Part shown: positions 11,192 through 21,559 of the stretch, piece by piece
Layout: each line of letters opens with the position of its first letter
How positions within the stretch are numbered: position 1 is the stretch's first letter
Assembly: GCA_021014325.1 (NCBI GenBank)
Contig: CM037472.1
Location: 1,178,001-1,242,000, forward strand
DNA: 64,000 bases
Source: Plazaster borealis
Taxonomy: Eukaryota; Echinodermata; Asteroidea; Forcipulatida; Labidiasteridae
Direction: 5' to 3'
The notes under the pieces: generated by a model
Told to the model about the DNA's origin: nothing
The model's database searches: none
What the model saw: the letters and a program-made list of their open reading frames with translations, nothing else
Program-made: the position numbers and the translations under genes

Positions 11192-11298
11192 ATGATATCT
11201 ACCTGTCACAGAGAGTAGATTCCTGAGACCTGCAAGTACCTGTCATCAGCCCAATGTCTGCCCATCACCAGTTTAGATGTGTGAGGGTTACACAAGAG
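11192..11298 (+). pseudogene. Exon module 10, diverged (DDIYLSQR core)
   Basis: The acceptor ATATCTGTAG and donor CAAGAG|GTATGT bound a 107-bp segment, close to the 109-bp module size. The codons just across the acceptor read DDIYLSQRVDS and then a TGA. The IYLS core links the plus-strand modules to the minus-strand array at 29.6-38 kb, whose peptides contain KDIYPST or KDFYLSTRRC. Confidence 0.4.
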
Positions 11299-13148
11299 GT
11301 ATGTTAAATCCCTGTGGGTTATATTACTTGTTTTACACTAACATCAAAAAGTGGGCTGTTTTTGCAGCACTTTACAAGTGACGCCACATGCCACAACATT
11401 TTGGGGACTTCATGCTGGCACCAGCCTAACCCAAATGAGTGGTTTGTCCCTACAGATTGATTACAGATTAGAAAAATATAAACATGTTTTTATTAACAAA
11501 ACCCCTTGAATAAACGCTATTTGTTATATGGTCTAAATCCACTTTGCTATCACTAATGCTGTTTTTTATAGACGGTTTTATTTATGCTGAACACGCACCT
11601 AGTTTTTTTGTTTTTACAAAATCAAGCATTGAACATCAACTTCATTCAAGTTGGCAAGTATAACATTTGCAATAAATATTAATAAATCAATAAGCTTTCA
11701 AGTACAAACCAGTGATATTCCTCCTCAAGACTGTTATTACCTCAAGTAACACCATAAACCTGGGAATAGAATGTTTCTGCATCATAAGATGATATGTGAA
11801 AGAACTAGAGTTTGCTGAACTTCTCACATCTTTCTTGACCAAAAACACTCATCAATTTTAGTTTGAATATAACCATTCAGGCAAATCAGATCTTATGCAA
11901 ATTAAAGTACATGTAAGTTACTTTGGCAAATTTGATTAAAAAATTGAATAAAAAAACCCCAAGTCATCATTGATGGCTCATCAGATGTCATTGACAAGGT
12001 CAAGTTGATACCACCAGGGGAAGGCAAGTTTATTTAACATTTCCCTTTTTCATGTGCCATAATGTGTTACATCTATACAATGTTTCCTTTGACCTTTCAC
12101 AGCATGAGAAAGCTGATGTCCTACCAAGTGTGTAGCAAATAACTTTCAGTACAATCTTGAAGGCTTCAGAGTTTGAGAGAGAAACTCATAATGGAAACAT
12201 CGCAGTCTTCAAGGCATTCTATATATTAAGGAATCATAAATGAACCACCAACCAACTTGTTGATTTCATTTGTAAAATTGTAGACATGTTTAATTAATGA
12301 GGTCAGGTACATCCCTGATGCAATCTTACATTTACGTAAAAATGTTCTTGTAAAAAGTAAGTGCACCATTTGCAAGCAAGAACTCATGAGATCTAGGCAT
12401 TTTTCGTCGAGGAAAATATACTGTTTCTCAGGGTGGTAGACCGAACCTTTCCAAAAGGGAGGTGTAATGGCCTTAAGACCTCAGAAAGGTAGTGGGTCTG
12501 GTATCCTGGGACCAGCTTGGGGTTGCCTTGATTTAGACAATTTTTACCAGGATGATAAAATTCATCTTAAAGTTAAATTACTTGCAAGGTGCACTTATTT
12601 TACTCCACAAACGTAAAACTCCACAAAATTTAAAGTAAACATAAAACATAATATTAAGTACCCATATTATTTGCATTTATTGTTTTGGACTTCACAGGTT
12701 TTATATATTATGATGGAGAAAGATCTTAAAAGAAAATTATTATTTCATTTTAATCAAAAGCTTGCCATTGTTGTGAAAAAAATTCCTTCACAATTTCGGT
12801 CTTATTTGTGGCTGGCTCTGGCAAAACCCTAAACTTTGACCCAATAAGAAAAAACGGTGAGATTTTGGTATTTATCTTGAAAGTAACATTGTTCTCTACA
12901 ATACGGAAATCTCCAATTGGTCCCTGGGGTCAATTGTTGATAAATGCCGGGAAGTTTCAAGTTTTGCTAGATTGCAGGTCTAATTTTGATAGACCAAAAT
13001 AAAAACCATGAATATGCAAAGAGTTTCTGGAAAAAAAACCCATACATTGTTGTTATAGTTTCTAGACATGAATGCCTTAAACTTGATGACAATTTTACAT
13101 GGTTAGGTGATTGAAGTACGTTATTTCCTCTAAAATACCAAATTTTTC
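11299..13148. other. AT-rich stretch without recognised gene
   Basis: No supported ORF or splice-bounded module was seen. The segment 12425-12545 is a degenerate copy of the minus-strand GC-rich ORF at 20946-21070, in plus orientation (see that entry). Confidence 0.4.
12425..12545 (+). repeat. Degenerate copy of the 21-kb repeat ORF
   Basis: The plus strand here (AGACCGAACC, TTCCAAAAGGGAGGTG, GGTATCCTGGGACC, TTACCAGGATGAT) matches the reverse complement of 20950-21085 block for block. It is not open in any frame over its length. The pair shows that the 112-codon ORF at 20946-21284 belongs to a dispersed element. Confidence 0.65.
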
Positions 13149-13180
13149 CTTTAAAATACCTGAAACAAAACATACTTTAA

Positions 13181-13546
13181 AGGCATCGTACACGTTTAGT
13201 AATTGTCAAAGACCAGTGTTCTCACTTGGTGTATCCCAACATATGCATAAAATAACACGCCTGTGAAAATTTGGGCTCAATTGGTCATCGAAGTTGCAAG
13301 AAAATGATGAAAGAAAAACACCCTTGTTGAACAAATTTGTGTGCTTTCAGATAGGAATAAAAGGCTTCTTGCAAGAAGTTTTTATTATTTAAGTGAGAAA
13401 TTACCTCTTTCTCAAAAACTACGTTACTTCAGAGGGAGTTGTTTCTCACAATGTTTTATACTATCAACAGCTCTCCGTTGCTCGTTACCAAGTAAGTTTT
13501 TATGCTAATAAATATTTTGAGTAATTACCAAACGTGTACGATGCCT
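13181..13546 (+). mobile_element. TTAA-flanked MITE, family A, copy 1
   Basis: The ends are AGGCATCGTACACGTTT and AAACGTGTACGATGCCT in inverted orientation, each abutting TTAA. Five copies occur in this window (13.2, 43.7, 44.3, 46.5 and 55.0 kb). The TTAA target fits piggyBac-like or Kolobok-like transposition, but no transposase is present. A 30-bp direct repeat beginning CTTTAAAATACCTG lies on both sides at 13149-13178 and 13545-13574, longer than a target duplication should be. Confidence 0.8.
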
Positions 13547-13574
13547 TTAAAATACCTGAAACAAAACATACTTT

Positions 13575-14340
13575 TTTAGAAACATTGTACCAGAAATAAT
13601 TGTTTAAGAAAAATATTCCACAAAATGTTAAAAAGCATAACTAGCAGAGAATCTGTTGCAAAACATTTACAGTGATTTGGGGTTTTTGGGTAAACTTGAA
13701 AATGTGCCTTAACTAATATTGAAGTTTCCACAGGTTAGAAGTGTAATTTAATTATGTATTGACAAATACAAAATATTAAAAATTAATCTTCCAAAAGAAG
13801 CATCCAGATGTGCAAAAAAAAGAAACCTCTCCAAAAGATTTTCTCTTTTCTTATTTTCAGGCTAGTTCAATTTCATGATTATGATTGTTCTTATGCTGAT
13901 AATGTTAATATTACATCGTTTATAATATATTATTCGAAGTTGGAGTTGTCAAATAAAATGATTCTATAACTGTAGCAAGAAATCTCTGTCATTCCATTAC
14001 TTTTTGTGCTATTTTTGTACATGTGATGTGTTATGGTTACAGATATTAAAAGTAAGACATAAAGCAGATTAAAATGCAAGAAAATTTCAACTGAGAAAAG
14101 TTTGAACAATAGATTTTGTTTTGATTAGAACCTAACAAAAATATTTGATCTTAATCCAATCAAACAATTTGTGATGAAATCCAAAACCCGCGTAAAAAAA
14201 ATAGACTGGTCCCATTCAGTGATGTAATCCAACAATAATGGCCGCAGCAAAATAGGTCTAAATATCCTCTCAATACTTTTCCAGAAAAGTGCAATAGGGT
14301 ATTTTAATCCCTTCAGCATAATTTCAATTTACAACTCATT
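13575..14340. other. AT-rich stretch without recognised feature
   Basis: No ORF, splice-bounded exon or clear repeat was seen. Confidence 0.35.
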
Positions 14341-14420
14341 CAACCCTAAACACCAATGCCTTCAACCCCAACGCTAACCCTAAACACCAATTCATACCTC
14401 CAACCCTAACCCTAACCACC
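14341..14420 (+). repeat. Telomere-like CCCTAA-rich patch
   Basis: Short degenerate runs of AACCCTAA (for example AACCCTAACCCTAACC at about 14402) lie amid CACCAA spacers. This looks like an interstitial or chance telomere-type repeat at the edge of the C-rich minisatellite, not a chromosome end. Confidence 0.45.
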
Positions 14421-14864
14421 CAGCCATACATTCAATACAAATAATTATACCATATATTAAAATTTATTTTATATAACCCCTCCAAAACAATGAAGTAACC
14501 TGCCTTTAAATTAAAATTTCATTGTGCAATTTAACACACCTGACAAAAAAAGACCTCACCTTTAAATATACCTCGGATTAAACCACTTTAATACAAAAAA
14601 GTTCCACCCCTTTAAACTTAATTTGCAAAAAATATTACAAAACCTTCCATACAAAATTACCACCCCTTTAAATATCTTTGTCGGGCAGGCTCATCCCTTT
14701 AATACATGAAGTAATACATGGACGCCTTTAACTAAATGCCTTAATAAAATATTTGTAGTCATTTTAAATCAAATCCATCCAACAATGAGGTCCCATGAAT
14801 CTCTACCAACCTACCCCAACTCGAGTCTACCAAGCATTCAAACTCCCAACTTGGCCCAATGTCC

Positions 14865-15960
14865 GACCCCACCCTAACCCATCACTCCAACCATCACCCC
14901 AAGCCCTCATCCCAACCAGTCCAGTCCATCACTCCAACCAACACCCAAGCCCTCATCCCAACCAGTCCAGCCCATCACTCCAACCATCACCCCAAGCCTT
15001 CATCCCAACCAACCCAGCCCATCACTCATACCATCACCCCAAGCCCTCATCCCAACCAGTCCAGTCCATCACTCCAACCAACACCCAAGCCCTCATCCCA
15101 ACCAGTCCAGCCCATCACTCCAACCATCACCCCAAGCCTTCATCCCAACCAACCCAGCCCATCACTCATACCATCTCCCCAAGCCCTCATCCCAAACCAG
15201 TCCAGTCCAACTCATACCATTACCCCAAGCCCTCATCCCAATCAGCCCAGCCCATCACACCTACCCTAACCCCAAGCCCTCATCCTAACCAGTCCAGCCC
15301 ATCACTCATACCATCACCCCAAGCCCTCATCCCAACCAGCCCAGCCCATCACTCCAACCAACACCCAAGCCCTCATCCCAACCAGTCCAGCCCATCACTC
15401 CAACCATCACCCCAAGCCCTCATCCCAACCAGTCCAGTCCATCACTCCAACCAACACCCAAGCCCTCATCCCAACCAGTCCAGCCCATCACTCCAACCAT
15501 CACCCCAAGCCCTCATCCTAACCAGTCCAGTCCATCACTCCAACCATCACCCCAAGCCCTCATCCCAACCAGCCCAGTCCATCACTCCGACCATCACCCC
15601 AAGCCCACATTCCAACCAGTCCAGCCCATCACCCCAAGCCCTCATCCCAACCAGCCCAGCCCATCACTCCAACCAACACCCAAGCCCTCATCCCAACCAG
15701 TCCAGCCCATCACTCCAACCATCACCCCAAGCCCTCATCCCAACCAGTCCAGCCCATCACTCATACCATCACCCCAAGCCCTCATCCCAACCACCCCAGC
15801 CCATCACTCTAACCCTAACCCCAAGCCGCCACCTCAAGCCCTCATCCCAGGCAGACTGACTGACTGCCCATCAGCAACCTCCCAGCCCATCACCCCAAGC
15901 CCTCATCCTAACCAGCGTAGCTGCCCAGCATCCTTCCAGCCCATCACCCCAAGCCCAGCC
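14865..15960 (+). repeat. 46-47 bp C-rich minisatellite
   Basis: The unit ATCACTCCAACC, ATCACCCCAAGC, CCTCATCCCAACCAGTCC repeats with a period of 46 or 47 bp for about 1.1 kb. Long ORFs of 354 and 136 codons overlap in different frames and read Pro/Ser/His-rich peptides such as PSPQALIPTSP. Two frames are open because the unit lacks stop triplets, and the mixed 46/47 period scrambles any frame. I therefore do not call a gene. The tail from about 15850 degenerates to CAGCCCA repeats. Confidence 0.9.
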
Positions 15961-16175
15961 AGCCCAGCCCACTGGCTGACTGACTGCCCAGCAACCTCCC
16001 TGGCCCCTCAGCACTTAGAAATTTTACTCCCCTAGCCAAGCTCCAAGGCCCTTGGTCAGCCCTCAGATCAGCCAAAAATCCAAGGGTATAGCCAGGGGGA
16101 AATAAAAGTTGAAATTTTTTCTAAGTCAGGCCATTCTAATATTCATCAGGTCAAAAACCGTTAATTTTTTAAGAA

Positions 16176-16245
16176 AGCTCAGTAGCAGAGTGGTAAGAGA
16201 TAGAGGCTACAGAGCTAAAGGTACCAGGTTCAAGCCCTACCCATT
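16176..16245 (+). repeat. tRNA-like SINE head
   Basis: The sequence AGTAGCAGAGTGGTAAGAG resembles a pol III A box and GGTTCAAGCCC a B box, 45-50 bp apart as in tRNA genes. The stems do not pair well enough for a functional tRNA. A second tRNA-like unit lies directly downstream on the other strand. Confidence 0.45.
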
Positions 16246-16285
16246 TTTACAAGAATTTTTAAAAAAGTTATATTTTACTGGTAAA

Positions 16286-16372
16286 AAAGGGACCCGCCAG
16301 GATTTGAACCCCCGAGCTCACAGCTCCAGGATTCCGGAAGCTGTGAGCTAGCCCACTGGGCCACATGGCCGC
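16286..16372 (-). repeat. tRNA-like sequence, minus strand
   Basis: On the minus strand there is an A-box-like stretch, TGGCCCAGTGGGCTAGC, then a central hairpin-forming CTCACAGCTTCC/GGAGCTGTGAG, then the B box GGGTTCAAATCC. The 5' GCGGCCA and 3' GGGTCCC ends do not form an acceptor stem. It is best read as a tRNA pseudogene or SINE head. Its head-to-head position with the plus-strand tRNA-like unit is notable. Confidence 0.5.
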
Positions 16373-16672
16373 TTGAAAAAAATCGCTCGGACGTTATATT
16401 TAAACCTTAGGATGGATAGGTCAAATAAAAAAAATAATGAGATGCACCCTATGACCTTTGACCTTAGCATGAGATAGGAGAGAAAAAAGAAAATAATAAA
16501 AGGTTTGTTGGTGTACATTTAAAGTTTATTCGTACCATTTACAAAGAGCAAAATAAAACTACAAATAATTATACCAAATGTGTTTCGGAAGTAAACGTAA
16601 AGACTACAAACCTTAATAAGTAGTTTAACATTAAAAATTACAAAATAAATAATACAAAATATGTAACAGAGT

Positions 16673-16839
16673 AATAGACCTTATGCACATGACGTCATTT
16701 GAGTAGGGCGCCCTCAACTAGAGGTCAAAAGAAAGTTGCTCATGGCCCATCATCTGCGCCGCGCATACATAAATGTGCGTTTTCCATTGTTTTGTCGTCA
16801 TTTTACCTCAACGCTTGACGTCAATGCATAAGGTCTATT
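16673..16839. mobile_element. Short MITE with AATAGACCTTATGCA ends
   Basis: AATAGACCTTATGCA at the left mirrors TGCATAAGGTCTATT at the right, each followed inward by TGACGTCA. The element is 167 bp and has no coding capacity. The inner TGACGTCA is also a CRE-type octamer, but here it is part of the terminal repeat. Confidence 0.75.
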
Positions 16840-16983
16840 GGTCTTTTACTTTAAGTAACAAATAAATTCCATAACATGAGTTAATTATCTTCCTTATCAA
16901 AAGTATCAAGTTTTGAAGCAAAAATAAAATCCACATCATCTCAAAGTTAACAAAATACACTATCTACTTAATAATGATGTTAA

Positions 16984-17263
16984 AGGTTATATACAGGATT
17001 GGTAGAACTGACAAAATATTTGCAGTGTTCATGTTTTGTGTGATCAACCATATAATACATGAAATAAAAAACCTGTGAAAATTTTGGCTTAATCCGTTGT
17101 GAGAGTCGGGAGAAAATAGTGAAAGCATGCACAATTTTCAACATGTAAACACATTGGCCTTAATTTTGGTTTCAAATACAGCTTCCTTGAATTTGACTTT
17201 ATTTCAGAGGGAAATATTAAACAGTGATTTTTGTTATCCTTACCAATCCTGTATAATACCTGT
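16984..17263. mobile_element. MITE distantly related to family A
   Basis: GGTTATATACAGGATTGGTA at the left is mirrored by TACCAATCCTGTATAATACC at the right. The inner ACCTGTGAAAATTTTGGCTT resembles the CCTGTGAAAATTTGGGCTCA of the TTAA-flanked family A, and TTAA abuts its left end. It is probably a sister family. Confidence 0.65.
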
Positions 17264-17623
17264 AACGTATTACACTAATTATTCCCTCTAAAATGGGTTC
17301 AAAATATTACATTCTCTCTTCAAGTTGCCCCCCCCCCTTCTTTAAATTTATTTTGGTCACTGCATAGAGGGCGCTACCACTATCTATCCGCCATTTTATT
17401 CATTCTTGATAGAATCACCCTCAAATGCATGCCCCATAAATAAAAAAATTCTCAAAGTGATATTTCTTACCTACAATAAAAGTGATTTTATAATATCAAA
17501 GGTTACTTAAACTTTATTTCTTTATCCCCAAGTAAAATGTGGGATCATTTAAATCTTTAAACACACTGATTTAATATTCACGGCATTTAATTAGATACTC
17601 ATTTCTTCTTTTCCTTATCACAG

Positions 17624-17791
17624 TTCATGTATTACATGATACCTTACAGAAGTGAGGCTGCTATTTCGCACGGCTTAACAGATGCACCGATCACGAATAA
17701 AATGCACAACAATGTCAAAATTCTGCAGCGCTCGTTCGTAAACACTAACAATATTTCCTTTTACCGACGTTACTCGAAATTTTATGAACTC
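17624..17791 (+). CDS. Putative 168-bp coding exon
   Basis: It is bounded by a strong acceptor (TTCTTTTCCTTATCACAG) and the donor GAACTC|GTAAGT. Exactly 56 codons are open between them, starting FMYYMIPYRSEAAISHG and ending SFYRRYSKFYEL. The sequence is richer in CG dinucleotides than its AT-rich surroundings, as expected for coding DNA. The family is not recognised. The neighbouring exon-like modules at 19.27 and 20.62 kb suggest part of a longer, partly duplicated gene. It could also be a lone pseudo-exon. Confidence 0.45.
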
Positions 17792-17799
17792 GTAAGTCA

Positions 17800-19260
17800 T
17801 AGCCTATTACACTTTTGTGTAACCCTTTCAGTTCATTTTCTATTTATTACAATTAATTAATTATTATTACTTGTTTATTATTTTGGCATCAATTTCTGAG
17901 TGAAAATAAATGCGGCACCGCACATAAATCGGAAAGAGTAATGTACACAATCAAATCCTTGTTAGTGATGCACACAATATTGCAGATAATATTGTACAGT
18001 TAATTTCCAACTTTTAACTTATTTCACATAGAGTAAAACAAAATATTAATCTACAAATAGGCCTGGCATACGCACTGATTATATATAAAGTTCATACTGG
18101 TATTAGTTTTAATTAAAGTTTGTAAGTTAGTAAGTGTTAATCTACATGTAGGCCTGTCTTGTAAGCGGGCTTGAACCCAAAAGAACCACCCACCTTAGTG
18201 AAATAACCTTTTCTACTAATTACAAATAAAACAAGATTATATTACTCTACTCCAATTTCCAAATTTAATTTCTTTTGTCTCACTTGTTACCCCTTCCCTT
18301 CCAATGTAAAATATAGTAACATTGACAAAGTGAAAACCATTTGTTGTATCTTAAATAAAAAGTGACAGCCTATAATTTATCATTGTTATTCTTAACATAT
18401 TATGTTTAAGTTAGTTCAGGAAACTCATTTCATAGTAGTTACTAGTACATTTACATGTATGAGTTATTGTAAAATGTAAACTATTCAAATTGGAAACATA
18501 AACTTGTTAAAGTTAGGCCTATGTAGATTAATGTTGATGTAATTGAATTTGTTTCGTATTAATGTTAATAAAATGTATCCTTCCCCTTTTGTTATTGTCA
18601 ACATTTTTATTTAACTGAAGTAACATGATTAGTTAATGGTTAAAAACATCAATAATTAAAAGCATAGAGCTTGTCATAAAAAAACTCATCATAGGATATG
18701 TTAAATGTCTATTTCCTTCAAATTACATTGATAGATTTTTAATTCAAGACCTAATTTAATTGTGGAATGTTAGAAGAAGACACTACAGAACCTTCATCTG
18801 ATATTGTCAAATTCATTAACTATTAGACCAAAAGCTCACTTTAAAAACTATTAACGATAAATTGTAATTTTCTCTACTGATTAAAATACCAATATGCTAC
18901 TTTGTAATGTGGTTATTTGTTTAATAGTAATTTTAAACAAATCATAAAATTTATTTCATGTCTTTTCAGATGTTAGTGGTAAGATTTAACTCACTGCTAA
19001 AAAATCAATCATAATATGTTTGTTTTTTTAAACAGACTATGTTTACAACAAAGCCTCAACTACAAATCATTTATATTACACAAAAATGTTGTTATGGTTT
19101 ATATTTATTATTAATTCCTTGTGTGATCACCCAATTCTGTAAGTTTGTGTTAAACCCTGTGTATTTGTGTTGTCATTATCTTGTTACATGGAAAAACTTG
19201 TCATGTGTCCTTTTTTCTGTGAATTATGGCAAAATAAAATAATGAAACATTCAAGTGCAT
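17800..19260. other. AT-rich spacer, diverged tandem duplicate
   Basis: Segments at 18340-19030 match 19480-20290 in order (for example CAGCCTATAATTTATCATTG, then GGAATGTTAG...GACACTACA, then CAGATGTTAGTGG), with offsets of about 1,150-1,260 bp. This stretch and the next are old tandem duplicates. No coding exon is supported in the spacer itself. Confidence 0.55.
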
Positions 19261-19268
19261 TTTTACAG

Positions 19269-19390
19269 GTCATTTGCACAAACGATAAAGTCCTTCTATA
19301 CAAAATGAATACTTTGATATTGGTCGCAATATCTTCAACGCGCGATGACTTCATGTTCATCCGGCTCGCACTCCAACCCATCTTTTTAAA
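19269..19390 (+). pseudogene. Exon-like module, second array, copy 1
   Basis: The acceptor GCATTTTTACAG is followed by sequence similar to 20622-20720, including AATACTTTGATATTGG, CGCAATATCTTCAACGCGCGA and TCGCACTCCAACCC. The stretch is CG-richer than its flanks. Frame and donor are unclear, so the right end is approximate. It is probably a decayed duplicate of the 20.62-kb module. Confidence 0.4.
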
Positions 19391-20621
19391 CAATATTCTT
19401 GTTAGTGATGCACAAAATAAATCATTGTTACCCCTACAAAAGATTTCGTAAAAAAAGAATTAAAATGGGGAAATCTTAATCACTTGTATCTTACATAAGA
19501 ATTGACAGTTGGGTGTCAGCCTATAATTTATCATTGTTATTTTTAACATTGTTATGTTTAAATTAGTTCTTAATTCATTGTAATTAGTATTGTAAAACAT
19601 AAACTTGCTGGAGTTAGATTAATGTTGCTTAGTTATTTTTATATTTAGTTAATTTTGTCATATAAATGTTCATCATAAATTGATCAATTTTAACAATGTC
19701 ATCAGTTGCATTTAAATGAAGTAACACAATGATAAGATTTTGTTAAAGGTTAAAACTTAACTAATACTATAGAGCTTGTTTTAGATTTAGCATTTTTGTA
19801 TTTAAAGGATAAAGTATTCATTAAAAAATCATTGTAAGAGATGTTAAATGCCAAATAAATTTAAATAATATAAATTAATTTTAATTCAAAGCCTAATGTA
19901 GGTACGGAATGTTAGTAGGAGACACTACATTACCTTAATCACATATTTCTTTTTTATATGGACAGACATAGCATACATATAAATGTTGATTGTTAGTTTA
20001 AATTGAGATTGTGATTCTTTTTTATCAATAATCTATCTGTATAAATATGTACTTACGCATTAAATACAAGTATTTGGTGCAATTGAAATATTTTATCATG
20101 TTTAATCATAAATTTATAATTTATAATTTATAATTTGTCTTCAGATTAAAATACCAATAAGCTACTGGTAATGTGGTCATTTGATTTTTTTCATTTTAAT
20201 CAAACCATAGAAGTTATTGATCTTCAGATGTTAGTGGGGAAATTTAATGGAATTTTTAAAAATAATCATAATAATTTGTTTTGTTAAACAAAGTTTGTTG
20301 TCAACAAAGTCCTTACAACAAACCACTATTTTTTAATCATAGCAGCAGTTTACATGTATGTATATTTTATTATCATTAATTCCTTGTTTGATCCCTGACT
20401 TTGTAATATTTTGGTTACAGGACAAACAATTTCTCCCTTCTCTATTTTAATATTTTGTTTGTGTTTTTTAGTATTTTTGTTCAAAATCTATATATTATAT
20501 ATATATTTTTTTAATTCATGTGTTATATTATACTTGAAACTTGTTATGTTAGGAAATATCTACATTTTTCTGTTAATTATGGAGAAACAAAACAATTACA
20601 CATTTTAGTGCATTTTCACAG

Positions 20622-20735
20622 GTCTTGTAGACAAACAAGACCTATGTGACGAAACGAAAACTCTAATACTTGCCGCAATATTTTCATCACGCGACTCGCG
20701 CTCCAACCCATCAGCAGCAGCCTCATTTCTGTACT
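20622..20735 (+). pseudogene. Exon-like module, second array, copy 2
   Basis: After GCATTTTCACAG the frame reads LVDKQDLCDETKTLIL, then AAIFSSRDSRSNPS, then AAASFLYLM, followed by a stop (TGA). No GT donor is evident within the open stretch. It is more coding-like than its partner at 19269 and may be a terminal exon. The protein family is not recognised. Confidence 0.4.
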
Positions 20736-20945
20736 TAATGTGATCGCGTTTTTCACTGAAAATGTTTAACCAGTGAATACTTATTTGGTGGCCAAAACAA
20801 CCAGTCAAAGTTACTGTATACACCACTGATAAAGTTTAACATCACAAATAGTAATGCAGAACATGGATTCATAAGCTTATAATAACAAATCTAAAATATT
20901 TAAGTATTTAAGTACACCTTTGCAAGCATTTTAATTTAGTCAGTT

Positions 20946-21284
20946 TTAAATTTTGCCAATATCATCCTGGTAAGGTTTGTCTAAGAGCAGGGCCACCGCG
21001 TGCAGGTCCCAGGATACCAGCCCCACGCGCTTTTCGAGATCGTCAGAGCCATTGCACCTCCCTTTTGGAAGGGTCCGGTCCGCCACCTCAGCGAACCAGT
21101 TTCTGAGGCAGTCCCCTACCGTACTAACGCGGTCCACTAGCCCCCACGGCCAAAGACTAGGGACTACCCCCGCTGGGCCAACCATTTTGCTGATAACACC
21201 GGTACCATCCCCGCCGGTCGAGGAGCCCGATGCACCTTTAAGATCAACCAACAACGGGGGTAGGACCCCAAATGCCACGTGCAA
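20946..21284 (-). CDS. 112-codon GC-rich ORF of a dispersed repeat
   Basis: This minus-strand ORF opens MHVAFGVLPPLLVDLKG and includes GPAGVVPSLWPWGLVDR and VSWDLHAVALLLDKPYQDD, ending at a TAA. It is far more GC-rich than its surroundings. Its C-terminal third has a degenerate homologue at 12425-12545, so it belongs to a mobile or dispersed element. I do not recognise the domain. The ORF on the opposite strand (188 codons) is a by-product of the same GC-rich sequence. Confidence 0.4.
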   Translation of the reverse strand: MHVAFGVLPPLLVDLKGASGSSTGGDGTGVISKMVGPAGVVPSLWPWGLVDRVSTVGDCLRNWFAEVADRTLPKGRCNGSDDLEKRVGLVSWDLHAVALLLDKPYQDDIGKI

Positions 21285-21377
21285 ATGTCCAGGTCCCTTT
21301 ATTTATTCGGAATTTTCCGTGTTGTACCACCATCGATTCCGAATCGAACCGCTCCCCCTCCAATCAAATCTCCGAAT

Positions 21378-21466
21378 CCAGGCACAACCACGGGTATCTC
21401 GGCACAACCACGGGTATCTCGGCACAACCAAGGGTATCTCGGCCCAACAAATCGTATCTCGGCACT
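21378..21466 (+). repeat. 20-bp minisatellite
   Basis: The unit GGCACAACCACGGGTATCTC repeats about four times with mutations in the last copies (AAGGG, then CAACAAATCG). Confidence 0.85.
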
Positions 21467-21559
21467 TCAAAGGCTCTAAAATCTCCAATTTCAAAACGCG
21501 TATGTGCTTGCTTGCAATGGTGTACTTATTTACAAGATGTTAACTCTATAGTGCTGCAA

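Noticed and set aside
14341..14420. Chromosome end
   Set aside because: Only a few degenerate CCCTAA units, with ordinary sequence on both sides.
14795..15859. 354-codon Pro/Ser/His-rich ORF as a mucin- or collagen-like gene
   Set aside because: It is the translation of a stop-free C-rich minisatellite. A second frame is open as well, the period alternates between 46 and 47 bp, and no splice or start context is seen.
16286..16372. Functional tRNA gene
   Set aside because: A and B boxes are present, but the acceptor stem does not pair. It is better read as a SINE head or tRNA pseudogene.
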